From Massilia sp. TS11 (GTDB taxonomy: Bacteria > Pseudomonadota > Gammaproteobacteria > Burkholderiales > Burkholderiaceae_D), in NCBI RefSeq assembly GCF_022012445.1, contig NZ_JAKLTS010000019.1:1-64000 (forward strand): a DNA stretch of 64,000 nucleotides. The letters are read 5' to 3'. A model generated the notes under the pieces. The model saw nothing but the letters and a program-made list of their open reading frames with translations. It had not been told where the DNA came from and did no database searches. The position numbers and the translations under genes were made by a program. This document shows, piece by piece, positions 27,268 to 37,040 of this stretch; position 1 is the stretch's first letter; each line of letters opens with the position of its first letter.

Positions 27268-27837
27268 TTAGTCGGCTTTCAGGGCTTCGACCTGGATCTG
27301 CAGACGCACTTCGGGGGCGAACATCGGGGTGCCGTAGCTGACGCCGAAATCGGTGCGCTTGAACTCGGCCGAGGCGTCGGCGCCGCACACTTCTTTCTTG
27401 TAGCGCGGGTGCATCATGCACTTGAACTTGTTGATCTTCAGGCTGACCGGCTTGGTCACGCCGTGCAGGGTCAGCTCGCCCTCGACCGAGGTCGGCACCT
27501 CGCCCGTGAACTTGATCGTGCCCTTGTAGGTCGACTCCGGATACTTGGCGGCGTCGAAGATGTCCGGGCTCTTGGCGTGGTCGTTCATCGCGGCCAGGCC
27601 GAAGTCGATCGAGCCGGTCTCGATCTTGATGTCGACGCTGCCGGTCTTGGCGGCGCGGTCGAGCGTGATCTTGCCGCTGCTCTTGTTGAACTTGCCGCGC
27701 CAGTAGGACAGACCGCCGAAGTGGTCGGCCTCGAAGCTCGGGTAGGTGTGGCTCGGGTCGATGTTGTAGGTGTCGGCGGCGACGGCGCTGCCGGCCGCGC
27801 ACACGGCCAGGGCCGCGATCAGTGCTTTGAGTTTCAT
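27268..27837 (-). CDS. YceI family periplasmic protein (first)
   Basis: Predicted 189-aa exported protein with the signal peptide [20 protein letters not shown] and a YceI lipocalin-like beta-barrel ([19 protein letters not shown] at the mature start). YceI barrels bind isoprenoid-type lipids such as polyprenyl chains, and E. coli yceI is base-induced. It is the last gene of an apparent operon cytochrome b561 - YceI - YceI (16 bp from the previous gene). It is only distantly similar to its neighbour and carries two Cys ([14 protein letters not shown]) that the other lacks. The exact role is unknown. Confidence 0.88.
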   Translation of the reverse strand: MKLKALIAALAVCAAGSAVAADTYNIDPSHTYPSFEADHFGGLSYWRGKFNKSSGKITLDRAAKTGSVDIKIETGSIDFGLAAMNDHAKSPDIFDAAKYPESTYKGTIKFTGEVPTSVEGELTLHGVTKPVSLKINKFKCMMHPRYKKEVCGADASAEFKRTDFGVSYGTPMFAPEVRLQIQVEALKAD

Positions 27838-27853
27838 GCTTTCCCTTTCGGTT

Positions 27854-28399
27854 TTATTTGCCCGCCGTCAGGCGGAACTTGATGACGACCTCGTCGGCGA
27901 CCATGCTCGTGTCTTTCCACGCGCCTTCGCCAACATTGAAGGCCAGGCGCTTGATCGGCAGACTGCCTTCAAACACTTGGTTGTTGCCCTCGGTCTTGAG
28001 CGTCAGCGGGAAGCTGACGTCCTGGACCAGACCTTTGATGCTCAGCTTGCCGCTGACCTGGAGCTTGCCGGCGCCGGCCGGCTTGATCGCGCTCGAGACG
28101 AAGCTGGCCTTCGGATACTTGGCCGCATTGAACCACTCGGGTTTCTGCGCTTCCTTGTTGATCTCGGCCTCGCCCACGTCGATCGAGGCGATCTCGATGT
28201 CGATGCTGGCCTTGGCCGCTTCCGGCTTGGCCGCGTCGTAGTCGATGCTGGCGGCGAAGCGCTTGAAGCGCGCTTCCACCGGCACCCCTTGTTCCTTGAA
28301 GGTGGCGCTGACCTGGCTCTTGGCCGGGTCGGTCTTGAGCGGGGCGGCGAGGGCGCTGGCGGCGACCACGAGGGCGCCCAGCAGGGTGTAGCGGTTCAT
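27854..28399 (-). CDS. YceI family periplasmic protein (second)
   Basis: Predicted 181-aa exported YceI-like barrel with the signal peptide [18 protein letters not shown]. Typical strands include [20 protein letters not shown] and [20 protein letters not shown] longer frame extends upstream into the b561 gene, but the ATG at 28399 begins the signal peptide and overlaps the b561 stop (ATGA). Linked to cytochrome b561, it may deliver or protect quinone-like lipids at the membrane; this is inference from the recurrent gene pairing. Confidence 0.87.
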   Translation of the reverse strand: MNRYTLLGALVVAASALAAPLKTDPAKSQVSATFKEQGVPVEARFKRFAASIDYDAAKPEAAKASIDIEIASIDVGEAEINKEAQKPEWFNAAKYPKASFVSSAIKPAGAGKLQVSGKLSIKGLVQDVSFPLTLKTEGNNQVFEGSLPIKRLAFNVGEGAWKDTSMVADEVVIKFRLTAGK

Positions 28400-28929
28400 G
28401 CTTTCTCCTTCAGCGGCAGCATGCGTTCCATGATGCCGTCCTTGTCGATGAGGCGGTGTTTGACGGCCGCGGCCACGTGACCGGCGACCACCAGGGCCAT
28501 CAGCCAGTTGAGGAGCTCGTGGGTCTCCTTCAGCAGCGGTTTGAGTTCGGGATTCGGGTCGATCAGCACCGGCAGCGGCAGCACGCCGAACAGCACCACC
28601 GGGAAACCGGCCGCCAGCGTGTAGAAGTAGCCGCTCAGGGGCACGGCGAACATCAGCAGATACAGCAGATGGTGGCCGCCATGGGCCAGCTTCTGCAGCA
28701 GCGGCGACATGCTGGCCGGATAGGCGGGCGGGCGGTGCGCCAGGCGCCACAGCAGGCGCGCGGCGACCAGGCCGAGAATGCAGACGCCGAGCCACTTGTG
28801 GTAGTTGAACAGCTTCAGGCGGGTCGGCGACAGGGGCATGTCCGCCATCGTCAGGCCCACGATGAAGGCGATCACGATGAGGATGGCGATCAGCCAGTGC
28901 AACACAATGGCCGGCAGGGTGTAACGCAT
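28396..28929 (-). CDS. Cytochrome b561
   Basis: Predicted 177-aa four-helix membrane protein of the bacterial cytochrome b561 (CybB-like) family, holding two haem b groups through His residues such as those in VLHWLIA, NYHKWLG, HHLLYLLMF and GHVAAAVKH. Such proteins move electrons between quinol and periplasmic acceptors, including superoxide in E. coli CybB. I start it at 28929 (MRYTLPAIVLHW) because AAGGGAG sits five bases before; an alternative ATG is at 28944. Upstream is an AT-rich stretch with TTAGT...ACTAA symmetry (about 28948-28967) that could be an operator. It is the first gene of the b561-YceI-YceI operon. Confidence 0.88.
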   Translation of the reverse strand: MRYTLPAIVLHWLIAILIVIAFIVGLTMADMPLSPTRLKLFNYHKWLGVCILGLVAARLLWRLAHRPPAYPASMSPLLQKLAHGGHHLLYLLMFAVPLSGYFYTLAAGFPVVLFGVLPLPVLIDPNPELKPLLKETHELLNWLMALVVAGHVAAAVKHRLIDKDGIMERMLPLKEKA

Positions 28930-29091
28930 GGCCGCTCCCTTCATAATTAGTACGTATTAGAACTAAATATACCAAAAAATGTGCGCGCGTGCAGGAACCC
29001 GCTTGCCCTGTCAAACAGGCAAGTCTGGCGACGATAGCATGATTTGGGGGAACAGGTGGGAGCAGGCCGCGGCCCGCTCCCGGCGGACGGC

Positions 29092-31227
<2,136 letters not shown>

Positions 31228-31231
<4 letters not shown>

Positions 31232-31698
31232 GCGTCGAGCTGAGCCTGCAGATAGTTCGGCAGGCCGAGCTTGGCGACCAGCTCGAGCTGGGTTTCGAGC
31301 CAGTCGATGTGTTCCTCGGTGTCCTTGAGGATCGCCAGGAACAGGTCGCGCGAGACATAGTCGGCCGCGGCCTCGGCGGCGGCGATGCCTTCCTTCACGG
31401 TCTGCTGGGCGCCCTGTTCGAGCTTGAGGTCGCAGGCCAGCATTTCCTCGGTGTTCTCGCCGATCAGCAGCTTGTGCAGGGCCTGCAGATTGGGCAGGCC
31501 GTCGAGCGTCAGGATGCGCTCGATCAGCTGGTCGGCATGCTTCATCTCGCCGATCGACTCCTCGTATTCCTTCTTGCCCAGCTTGACCAGGCCCCAGTGG
31601 CGGTAGACGCGGGCGTGCAGGAAGTACTGGTTAATCGCGGTCAGTTCATTGGTCAGCTGCGCGTTCAGCAGGCGCAGGACATTGGCGTCGCCCTTCAT
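31228..31698 (-). CDS. bfr: Bacterioferritin
   Basis: Predicted 156-aa subunit of the 24-mer haem-containing iron-storage shell. All functional residues are in their usual places: ferroxidase ligands Glu18, Glu51, His54, Glu94 and the C-terminal Glu/His pair in [12 protein letters not shown], and the haem ligand Met52 (GEMKHADQ). It is the third gene of bfd-tonB-bfr, 26 bp after tonB. Stored ferric iron would be released by reduction through Bfd from the same operon. Fur control is suggested by the box upstream of bfd. Confidence 0.95.
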
Positions 31699-31724
31699 GG
31701 CTGGCTCCTGGCGGGGGAAAGATG

Positions 31725-32393
31725 TCAGGATTGTAGCTGGAAGTTGAGCGTGACGAGCACATACACGCTCTGCGCCTGGCCGTTCTCCAGATAGGGCTTG
31801 AAGCGCGCGCCCAGCGCGGCCTGGCGGCCCGCTTCGTCGAGCCGGGCCGAGCCCGAACTCTGCTGCACCTGGGCGCCTTCGGCCAGCCCGCGTTCATTGA
31901 CCAGCACGCGCAGCACCACCTTGCCCTGTTCGCCCAGGCGGCGCGCCATCGGCGGATAGACCGGCTGCGGCGGCTGCAGATATTCGACGCCGCTGGTCAG
32001 CAGGCGCGGGCCGCTGTGGGCCGGGGCCGGGGCCACTGCGGCGACGGCCACGGCGGGCGCCGGCGGGACGGGGCGGCTGTCGGGCGCAGCGCTCGCGGCC
32101 GGCGCCGTCGGCGCGCTCTGCACGGGCTCGACGGCCGGCACGAACAGGCTGGGCGGGGTGAGCGGGGCGCTGGTCTGCAGCGGCTGGGCCGGCGGCGCCG
32201 GCGGGGCGGCCGGCACCGGCGCGAACTGGACAAAGATTTCGGCCGGCGCGTTCAGCACCACATGGCGGTGCAGCATGCCCTGGTAGATGGCGGCAAAGGC
32301 CAGCGCATGGCCGCCCACGGCCAGCAGCAGGGCGCGCCATTTGCGCGGCGCGGCCGGCGCCGCCAGCGGATCGAGGCTGAACACGGCTTGCAT
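31725..32393 (-). CDS. tonB: TonB energy transducer
   Basis: Predicted 222-aa inner-membrane-anchored periplasmic protein that passes proton-motive energy to outer-membrane receptors. There is one N-terminal membrane segment ([20 protein letters not shown]), a long Pro/Ala-rich spacer (about 55-135) and a C-terminal TonB domain (about 140-222) with [20 protein letters not shown]. No exbB-exbD genes are beside it, so it must share them with another locus. It lies three bases after bfd, a close-packed iron operon. It may serve the TonB-dependent receptor at 45238, although that gene is unlinked. Confidence 0.9.
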   Translation of the reverse strand: MQAVFSLDPLAAPAAPRKWRALLLAVGGHALAFAAIYQGMLHRHVVLNAPAEIFVQFAPVPAAPPAPPAQPLQTSAPLTPPSLFVPAVEPVQSAPTAPAASAAPDSRPVPPAPAVAVAAVAPAPAHSGPRLLTSGVEYLQPPQPVYPPMARRLGEQGKVVLRVLVNERGLAEGAQVQQSSGSARLDEAGRQAALGARFKPYLENGQAQSVYVLVTLNFQLQS

Positions 32394-32396
32394 GGC

Positions 32397-32579
32397 TCAG
32401 GCCGCCTCAGGCAGGCTGGCCACATGCGCCTCGAGCACCTGGCAGGCGCATTCGCGGCACTGGCCGCAGCAGGTGGCCACGCCGAGTTCGCGCTGCAGCT
32501 CGTCAAAGGATGTCAGGCCGAAGTCGGCCGCCTGGCGGATTTCGCGGTCGGAGATGTTATTGCAGACACAGACGATCAT
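32397..32579 (-). CDS. bfd: Bacterioferritin-associated ferredoxin
   Basis: Predicted 60-aa [2Fe-2S] ferredoxin that docks on bacterioferritin and reduces its stored iron for release. The cluster ligands are Cys4 and Cys6 (MIVCVCN) and Cys38 and Cys41 (TCCGQC), the family pattern C-x-C...C-x2-C. Extra cysteines occur at 37, 44 and 46. It is the first gene of the operon bfd-tonB-bfr, with a strong Fur box 12 bp upstream of its ATG. Confidence 0.95.
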   Translation of the reverse strand: MIVCVCNNISDREIRQAADFGLTSFDELQRELGVATCCGQCRECACQVLEAHVASLPEAA

Positions 32580-32590
32580 GACAGTCCTTT

Positions 32591-32609
32591 AATGAGAATC
32601 ATTATCATT
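32591..32609. promoter_or_regulatory. Fur box for bfd-tonB-bfr
   Basis: AATGAGAATCATTATCATT is a close match to the 19-bp Fur consensus GATAATGATAATCATTATC. It lies 12 bp upstream of bfd, so iron-loaded Fur would repress the operon. Confidence 0.88.
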
Positions 32610-32666
32610 ACGCTTCCCATTCTGCGACAATTCGGCAGGCAATGCAAGCCTCTTTTTTGAGCAAAA

Positions 32667-32680
32667 TTGACTGTGGTCAA
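32667..32680. promoter_or_regulatory. FNR/Anr-like site upstream of feoA
   Basis: TTGACTGTGGTCAA is a perfect palindrome fitting TTGAT-N4-ATCAA with two symmetric changes. Its centre is about 63 bp before the start point expected from the TAGTAT -10 box at 32725-32730, a usual activator distance. Activation of feo under low oxygen is known in E. coli and Pseudomonas. Confidence 0.6.
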
Positions 32681-32691
32681 AAAAATCTCTA

Positions 32692-32710
32692 AATAAGAAT
32701 GGTTCGCATT
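32692..32710. promoter_or_regulatory. Candidate Fur box for feoAB
   Basis: AATAAGAATGGTTCGCATT reads on the other strand AATGCGAACCATTCTTATT, a weaker Fur-type palindrome. It overlaps the -35 region of the putative feo promoter (-10 TAGTAT at 32725-32730), a blocking position. Confidence 0.6.
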
Positions 32711-32763
32711 TCCGTTTATCGTGGTAGTATGTTCCGCAGATCGCTTAATTCCGGACCCTGACC

Positions 32764-33027
32764 ATGAGCCTCGCCCCCCAGCTGACCACCCTCGACGCCC
32801 TTGCGGCCGGTCGCAGCGCGACCGTGATCCACCTGGCGCCGTCCCAGCACGCGGCCGGTGGCGATCTGGCGCGCCGTCTGATGGAGCTGGGCTTCGTCCC
32901 CGGTGAGCGCATCCGCATCCTCAAGCGTGGCGTGCCGGGCGGCGAACCGCTGGCCGTCAAGGTCGGCCAGTCGACTTTTGCGCTGCGCCGTTTCGAGGCG
33001 GCCCTGGTCACCGTCGATCCCGAGTAA
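32764..33027 (+). CDS. feoA: Ferrous iron transport protein FeoA
   Basis: Predicted 87-aa SH3-like cytosolic partner of FeoB (LMELGFVPGERIRILKRGVPGGEPLAVKV, the family core). It is needed for full FeoB activity, probably by contact with its G domain. It is the first gene of feoA-feoB, three bases before feoB, behind Fur and FNR-like sites. Confidence 0.94.
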   Translation: MSLAPQLTTLDALAAGRSATVIHLAPSQHAAGGDLARRLMELGFVPGERIRILKRGVPGGEPLAVKVGQSTFALRRFEAALVTVDPE

Positions 33028-33030
33028 AGC

Positions 33031-34920
33031 ATGAGCGCCCAGGCTAACGCGGCGCCGACGACGGAGCGCCCGCCCTTGATCGCCCTGCTGGGCAATCCGA
33101 ATTGCGGCAAGACGGCCCTGTTCAACCGCCTGACCGGCGCGCGCCAAAAGGTGGCCAATTACGCCGGTGTGACCATCGAGCGCAAAGAGGGCAGTTTTAC
33201 TTCGCCGGCCGGGCGCGTGTTCCGCGTGCTCGACCTGCCGGGCGCCTACTCGCTGTCGGCCCACACCCCGGATGAAGCGATCACGCGCGACGTGGTGGCC
33301 GGCCGGCGCGCCGGCGAGGCTGCGCCCGACACCATCGTCTGCGTCGTCAATGCCACCAATCTGCGCCTGAACCTGCGCCTGGTGCTGGAGCTGCGCCGCC
33401 TGCAGGTGCCGATGCTGCTGGCGCTGAACATGGCCGACGTCGCGCGCAAGCGCGGCCTGACGATCGACACCGCGCGTCTGCAGCAGGAGCTGGGGATTCC
33501 GGTGGTCGAGACGGTGGCCGTGCACAGCGGCGGCGAACAGGCCCTGCTGGCCGCGCTCGACGCGATGGCGCACCGCCCGCTGGCGCAGCCGGCCGATCTG
33601 GCTCGCATCGACACGGTGCCGGTCGAAGAAACCCAGAAGGAAGTGCGGCGCATCCTGGCCGCCTGCGTGACCGAGCCGGGCGAAGCCGACACCCTGACCG
33701 AGAAAATCGATCAGGTGGTGCTGCATCCGCTGCTTGGCCCGGCGATTCTGGCGCTGCTGATGTTCCTGGTGTTCCAGGCCGTGTTCAGCTGGGCCGCTGC
33801 GCCGATGGACGCGATCAAGGCCGGGGTCGAGGACCTCGGTCAATGGGTCGGCACGGCCATGGCCGACGGTCCCCTGCGCTCGCTGCTGGTCGAGGGCATC
33901 CTCGGCGGCGTCGGCGCGGTGCTGGTGTTCCTGCCGCAGATTCTGATTCTGTTCTTCTTCATCCTCGTGCTCGAAGACTGCGGCTATCTGCCGCGCGCGG
34001 CCTTCCTGCTCGACCGCCTGATGGGCAGCGTCGGCCTGTCCGGGCGCGCCTTCATTCCGCTGCTGTCCTCGTTCGCCTGCGCGATCCCCGGCATCATGGC
34101 CGCGCGCACGATCCAGAATCCGCGCGACCGCCTGGTGACGATCATGATCGCGCCGCTGATGACCTGCTCGGCGCGCCTGCCTGTGTATGCGCTGATCATC
34201 GCCGCCTTCATTCCCGAGCGCGAGATCGGCGGCTTCCTGAATCTGCAGGGCCTGGTGCTGTTCAGCCTGTACCTGGCCGGCATCCTCGGGGCGATGGGCG
34301 TGGCCTGGCTGTTCAAGCGCACCCTCGGCGCCAACGCCCAGCAGCCGCTGATGCTGGAGCTGCCGGCCTACCATCTGCCGCATCTGCAGAATCTGCTGCT
34401 GGGCCTGTGGGAGCGCGCCAAGATCTTCCTGACGCGGGTCGGCACCATCATCCTGAGCCTGATGGTGCTGCTGTGGTTCCTGTCGAAATTCCCTGGCCCG
34501 CCGCCGGGCGCGACTCAGCCCGACATCTACTACAGCCTGGCCGGCATGCTGGGCCGCGCGCTCGAAGTGGTGTTCGCGCCGATCGGCTTCAACTGGCAGA
34601 TCTGCATCGCCCTGGTGCCCGGCCTGGCCGCGCGCGAAGTGGCCGTGGGCGCGCTCGGCACCGTGTATGCGCTGTCGGCCACGGGCGAAGAACTGGCCAC
34701 CTCGCTGCAGCCGATCATCGCCGCCTCCTGGGGCCTGCCGACCGCGCTCGCCCTGCTGTGCTGGTATGTGTTTGCGCCGCAGTGCATGTCCACCCTGTCG
34801 GTGGTGCGGCGTGAGACCAATTCCCTGCGCTATCCGCTGCTGATGGCCGGCTATATGTTCGCGCTGGCCTATGTCAGCACCTTCCTCACCTACCGTCTCG
34901 CCCTGTACTTCGGGGCCTGA
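33031..34920 (+). CDS. feoB: Ferrous iron transporter FeoB
   Basis: Predicted 629-aa inner-membrane Fe2+ transporter. The N-terminal G domain (about 15-180) has G1 GNPNCGKT (residues 21-28), switch sequence VANYAGVTIERKEG and G3 DLPGAY; the helical insertion follows, then about eight to ten membrane segments with two Gate motifs (the second LMTCSARLPVYALI). It is shorter than the 773-aa E. coli protein but full for the branch that has a separate Cys-rich partner. A tiny Cys-rich membrane protein is encoded three bases downstream. No feoC gene is seen. Confidence 0.95.
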   Translation: MSAQANAAPTTERPPLIALLGNPNCGKTALFNRLTGARQKVANYAGVTIERKEGSFTSPAGRVFRVLDLPGAYSLSAHTPDEAITRDVVAGRRAGEAAPDTIVCVVNATNLRLNLRLVLELRRLQVPMLLALNMADVARKRGLTIDTARLQQELGIPVVETVAVHSGGEQALLAALDAMAHRPLAQPADLARIDTVPVEETQKEVRRILAACVTEPGEADTLTEKIDQVVLHPLLGPAILALLMFLVFQAVFSWAAAPMDAIKAGVEDLGQWVGTAMADGPLRSLLVEGILGGVGAVLVFLPQILILFFFILVLEDCGYLPRAAFLLDRLMGSVGLSGRAFIPLLSSFACAIPGIMAARTIQNPRDRLVTIMIAPLMTCSARLPVYALIIAAFIPEREIGGFLNLQGLVLFSLYLAGILGAMGVAWLFKRTLGANAQQPLMLELPAYHLPHLQNLLLGLWERAKIFLTRVGTIILSLMVLLWFLSKFPGPPPGATQPDIYYSLAGMLGRALEVVFAPIGFNWQICIALVPGLAAREVAVGALGTVYALSATGEELATSLQPIIAASWGLPTALALLCWYVFAPQCMSTLSVVRRETNSLRYPLLMAGYMFALAYVSTFLTYRLALYFGA

Positions 34921-34923
34921 GCC

Positions 34924-35103
34924 ATGCAGACCCTCGTCACCGCCCTGATCATCCTGGCCGCCGCCGTCTACGCCGGGCGGCGCTGGCTGTTCAAGCGCAA
35001 GGCCAAGGACTGCGCCAGCGGCTGCGGCGGCTGCGCCAGCGGCTGCAGCACGCCGCCCGCCGCGGCGGACGGACGGCGCACGATTCCGATCCGGCCGCGC
35101 TAG
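34924..35103 (+). CDS. FeoB-associated Cys-rich small membrane protein
   Basis: A 59-aa protein: one hydrophobic helix at residues 4-17 (LVTALIILAAAVYAG), a basic stretch RRWLFKRKAK, then the cysteine cluster C-x3-C-x2-C-x3-C in CASGCGGCASGC, and a short tail. The ATG comes three bases after the feoB stop, so it belongs to the feo operon. Small Cys-rich proteins with this layout often end feo operons and are named FeoB-associated Cys-rich membrane proteins. Metal binding at the membrane is a plausible role but unproven. It is easily missed because of its size. Confidence 0.8.
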   Translation: MQTLVTALIILAAAVYAGRRWLFKRKAKDCASGCGGCASGCSTPPAAADGRRTIPIRPR

Positions 35104-35116
35104 GCGGCCGGGCGGC

Positions 35117-37000
35117 TTACTTCACCAGCGGCAGTTCGACCGCGCTCTCCATGCCCGGCGCATGGTAGATGCGCTGGGTCGCCTTCTGATAATCGCCCGG
35201 CTTGGCCAGGAAGATGTTCGGCACGAAGGTTTGCGGATTGCGGTCGTACAGCGGGAACCAGGACGACTGGATCTGCACCATCACGCGGTGCCCGGGCAGG
35301 AACACGTGGTCGGCGTTCGGCAGGGCGAAGCGGTAGCGCTGTACGGTATTGGCCGGAATCGCGCTCGGCTGCTCCAGGCTGTCGCGGTAGCGGCCGCGGA
35401 AGATGTCCATCGCAATACCGAGCTGGTAGCCGCCCATTTCGGGCTGGGCCGCCACTTCATCCGGATACACGTCGATCAGCTTGACGACCCAGTCGGCGTC
35501 GGTGCCGCTGGTGGCGGCGAACAGATTCACCATCGGCTGGCCGGCGATGTGCAGCGGCGCCGTCAGCGGCGCGCTCACATAGGTCAGCACGTCGGGCCGG
35601 TCGGAGAAGCTGCGCTGGTCGCTGGCCAGCCACGGGCCCCAGACATTGCGCTCGCCCATGCGCACCGGGCGCGGCACGAAGGGCACCGGCTTGGCCGGAT
35701 CGGACACGTATTCGTCATAGCCGGCGGCCGGCTTGTCGAAGCCCAGCGCGGCGCCCGGCTTCAGATACAGGGGCGTGAGCACGTCGGCCAGCGGCCAGCG
35801 CGTCAGGCGGCGCCAGGCATTGGTGCCGGTCTCGTAGGAGAACACGGGCGGGGTGGCGGCCTTGGGCGCGCCCGGCTTCAGATAGCTGTCGAAGAAGGGC
35901 AGCATGACCTCGCGCCGGAATTCTTTGGCGGTGTCGCCGGTGAACTTGAGCGCGCCCAGGCTCGAACCCTCGTAATTGACGCCGCTGTGACGCCACGGAC
36001 CGACCACCAGGAAGTTCTTGTCGTTGCCCTTGTCCTGAGGTTCGAGCGCCTTGTAGACGGCATAGGCGCCATAGATGTCCTCCTGGTCCCAGCGGCCGAC
36101 GATGGTCATGGTCGGCACCTTGAGGCCGGCCTTGGCGACCAGTTTGTCGAGCGCCTGGTGCTGCCAGAAGGCGTCGTAGCTCGGGTGCTCGAACAGCTTC
36201 TTCACGAAGGGCAGCTGTTCGAGGCCGTAGCGCTGGGCGTAGGCGCCGATCGAGCCGGCGCGCAGATAGGCTTCGTAGTCGTCGTAGATGCCGACCGGGA
36301 TATCGACGCCGCTGCCGCGCGCCGCGTTCTGGTGGGCGATGTAGCCCAGATTGGTGCTGCGGAAGGCGCCGTTGTGGAACCAGTCGTCCCCCATCCAGCC
36401 GTCGACCATCGGGCTCATGGGCGCGGCCGCCTTCAGGGCCGGGTGCGGATTGAGCAGGGCCATCATCACGGTGAAGCCCTCGTAAGAGGAGCCGACCATG
36501 CCGACCTGGCCGTTCGATTCCTTGACGTTCTTGACCAGCCACTCGATCGTGTCCCAGGCGTCGGTCGTGTGGTCGACCTTGGTGTTATTGAGCGGGCCGA
36601 CCGGCGGGCGCGTCATCACGTAGTCGCCCTCGGAGCCGTATTTGCCGCGCACGTCCTGGAACACACGGATATAGCCGCCGGCGATGAAGGCGTCGTCGCC
36701 GTCGCCGAGGGTGGAGGCCAGCGCCGGCGAGACCATGCGCTCGGCGCGCTTGCTGGCGTTGTAGGGCGTGCGGGTCAGCATGATGGGCGCATTGCTGGTG
36801 CCCTTGCGGATCACGATCACCGTATGCAGCTTGACGCCGTCGCGCATGGGGATCATCACATGCTGGCGCGTGTACTCGGCGTCGGGGTTGAGGATCTCGA
36901 ACTTGGCCGGGATATCCGGGGTCATCGGCGCCGTCTGGGCGCCGGCATAGGCGCTGGCCAGGGCCAGGCCGAGCGTCATTACAAAGGGCAGAACTCGCAT
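35117..37000 (-). CDS. CocE/NonD family hydrolase (S15-type)
   Basis: Predicted 627-aa exported alpha/beta hydrolase with the signal peptide MRVLPFVMTLGLALASAYAGA. The nucleophile serine is in GMVGSSYEGFT (G-x-S-Y-x-G), with a later catalytic His in VVGPWRHSG, and a C-terminal jelly-roll domain (about 400-627) typical of CocE and glutaryl-7-ACA acylase relatives. Such enzymes split acyl esters or amides, including alpha-amino-acid esters. The start is the ATG at 37000, with GGAG five bases before it; a GTG one codon upstream is less well placed. Substrate is unknown; no linked pathway genes. Confidence 0.9.
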   Translation of the reverse strand: MRVLPFVMTLGLALASAYAGAQTAPMTPDIPAKFEILNPDAEYTRQHVMIPMRDGVKLHTVIVIRKGTSNAPIMLTRTPYNASKRAERMVSPALASTLGDGDDAFIAGGYIRVFQDVRGKYGSEGDYVMTRPPVGPLNNTKVDHTTDAWDTIEWLVKNVKESNGQVGMVGSSYEGFTVMMALLNPHPALKAAAPMSPMVDGWMGDDWFHNGAFRSTNLGYIAHQNAARGSGVDIPVGIYDDYEAYLRAGSIGAYAQRYGLEQLPFVKKLFEHPSYDAFWQHQALDKLVAKAGLKVPTMTIVGRWDQEDIYGAYAVYKALEPQDKGNDKNFLVVGPWRHSGVNYEGSSLGALKFTGDTAKEFRREVMLPFFDSYLKPGAPKAATPPVFSYETGTNAWRRLTRWPLADVLTPLYLKPGAALGFDKPAAGYDEYVSDPAKPVPFVPRPVRMGERNVWGPWLASDQRSFSDRPDVLTYVSAPLTAPLHIAGQPMVNLFAATSGTDADWVVKLIDVYPDEVAAQPEMGGYQLGIAMDIFRGRYRDSLEQPSAIPANTVQRYRFALPNADHVFLPGHRVMVQIQSSWFPLYDRNPQTFVPNIFLAKPGDYQKATQRIYHAPGMESAVELPLVK

Positions 37001-37040
37001 CACGTCTCCAAGGAAGGCAATCCGCCTATGCTACACCGCT

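Noticed and set aside
29058-29081. GGGAGC...GCTCCC inverted repeat after purB as a terminator
   Set aside because: The stem is interrupted and no U-run follows it in the purB direction.
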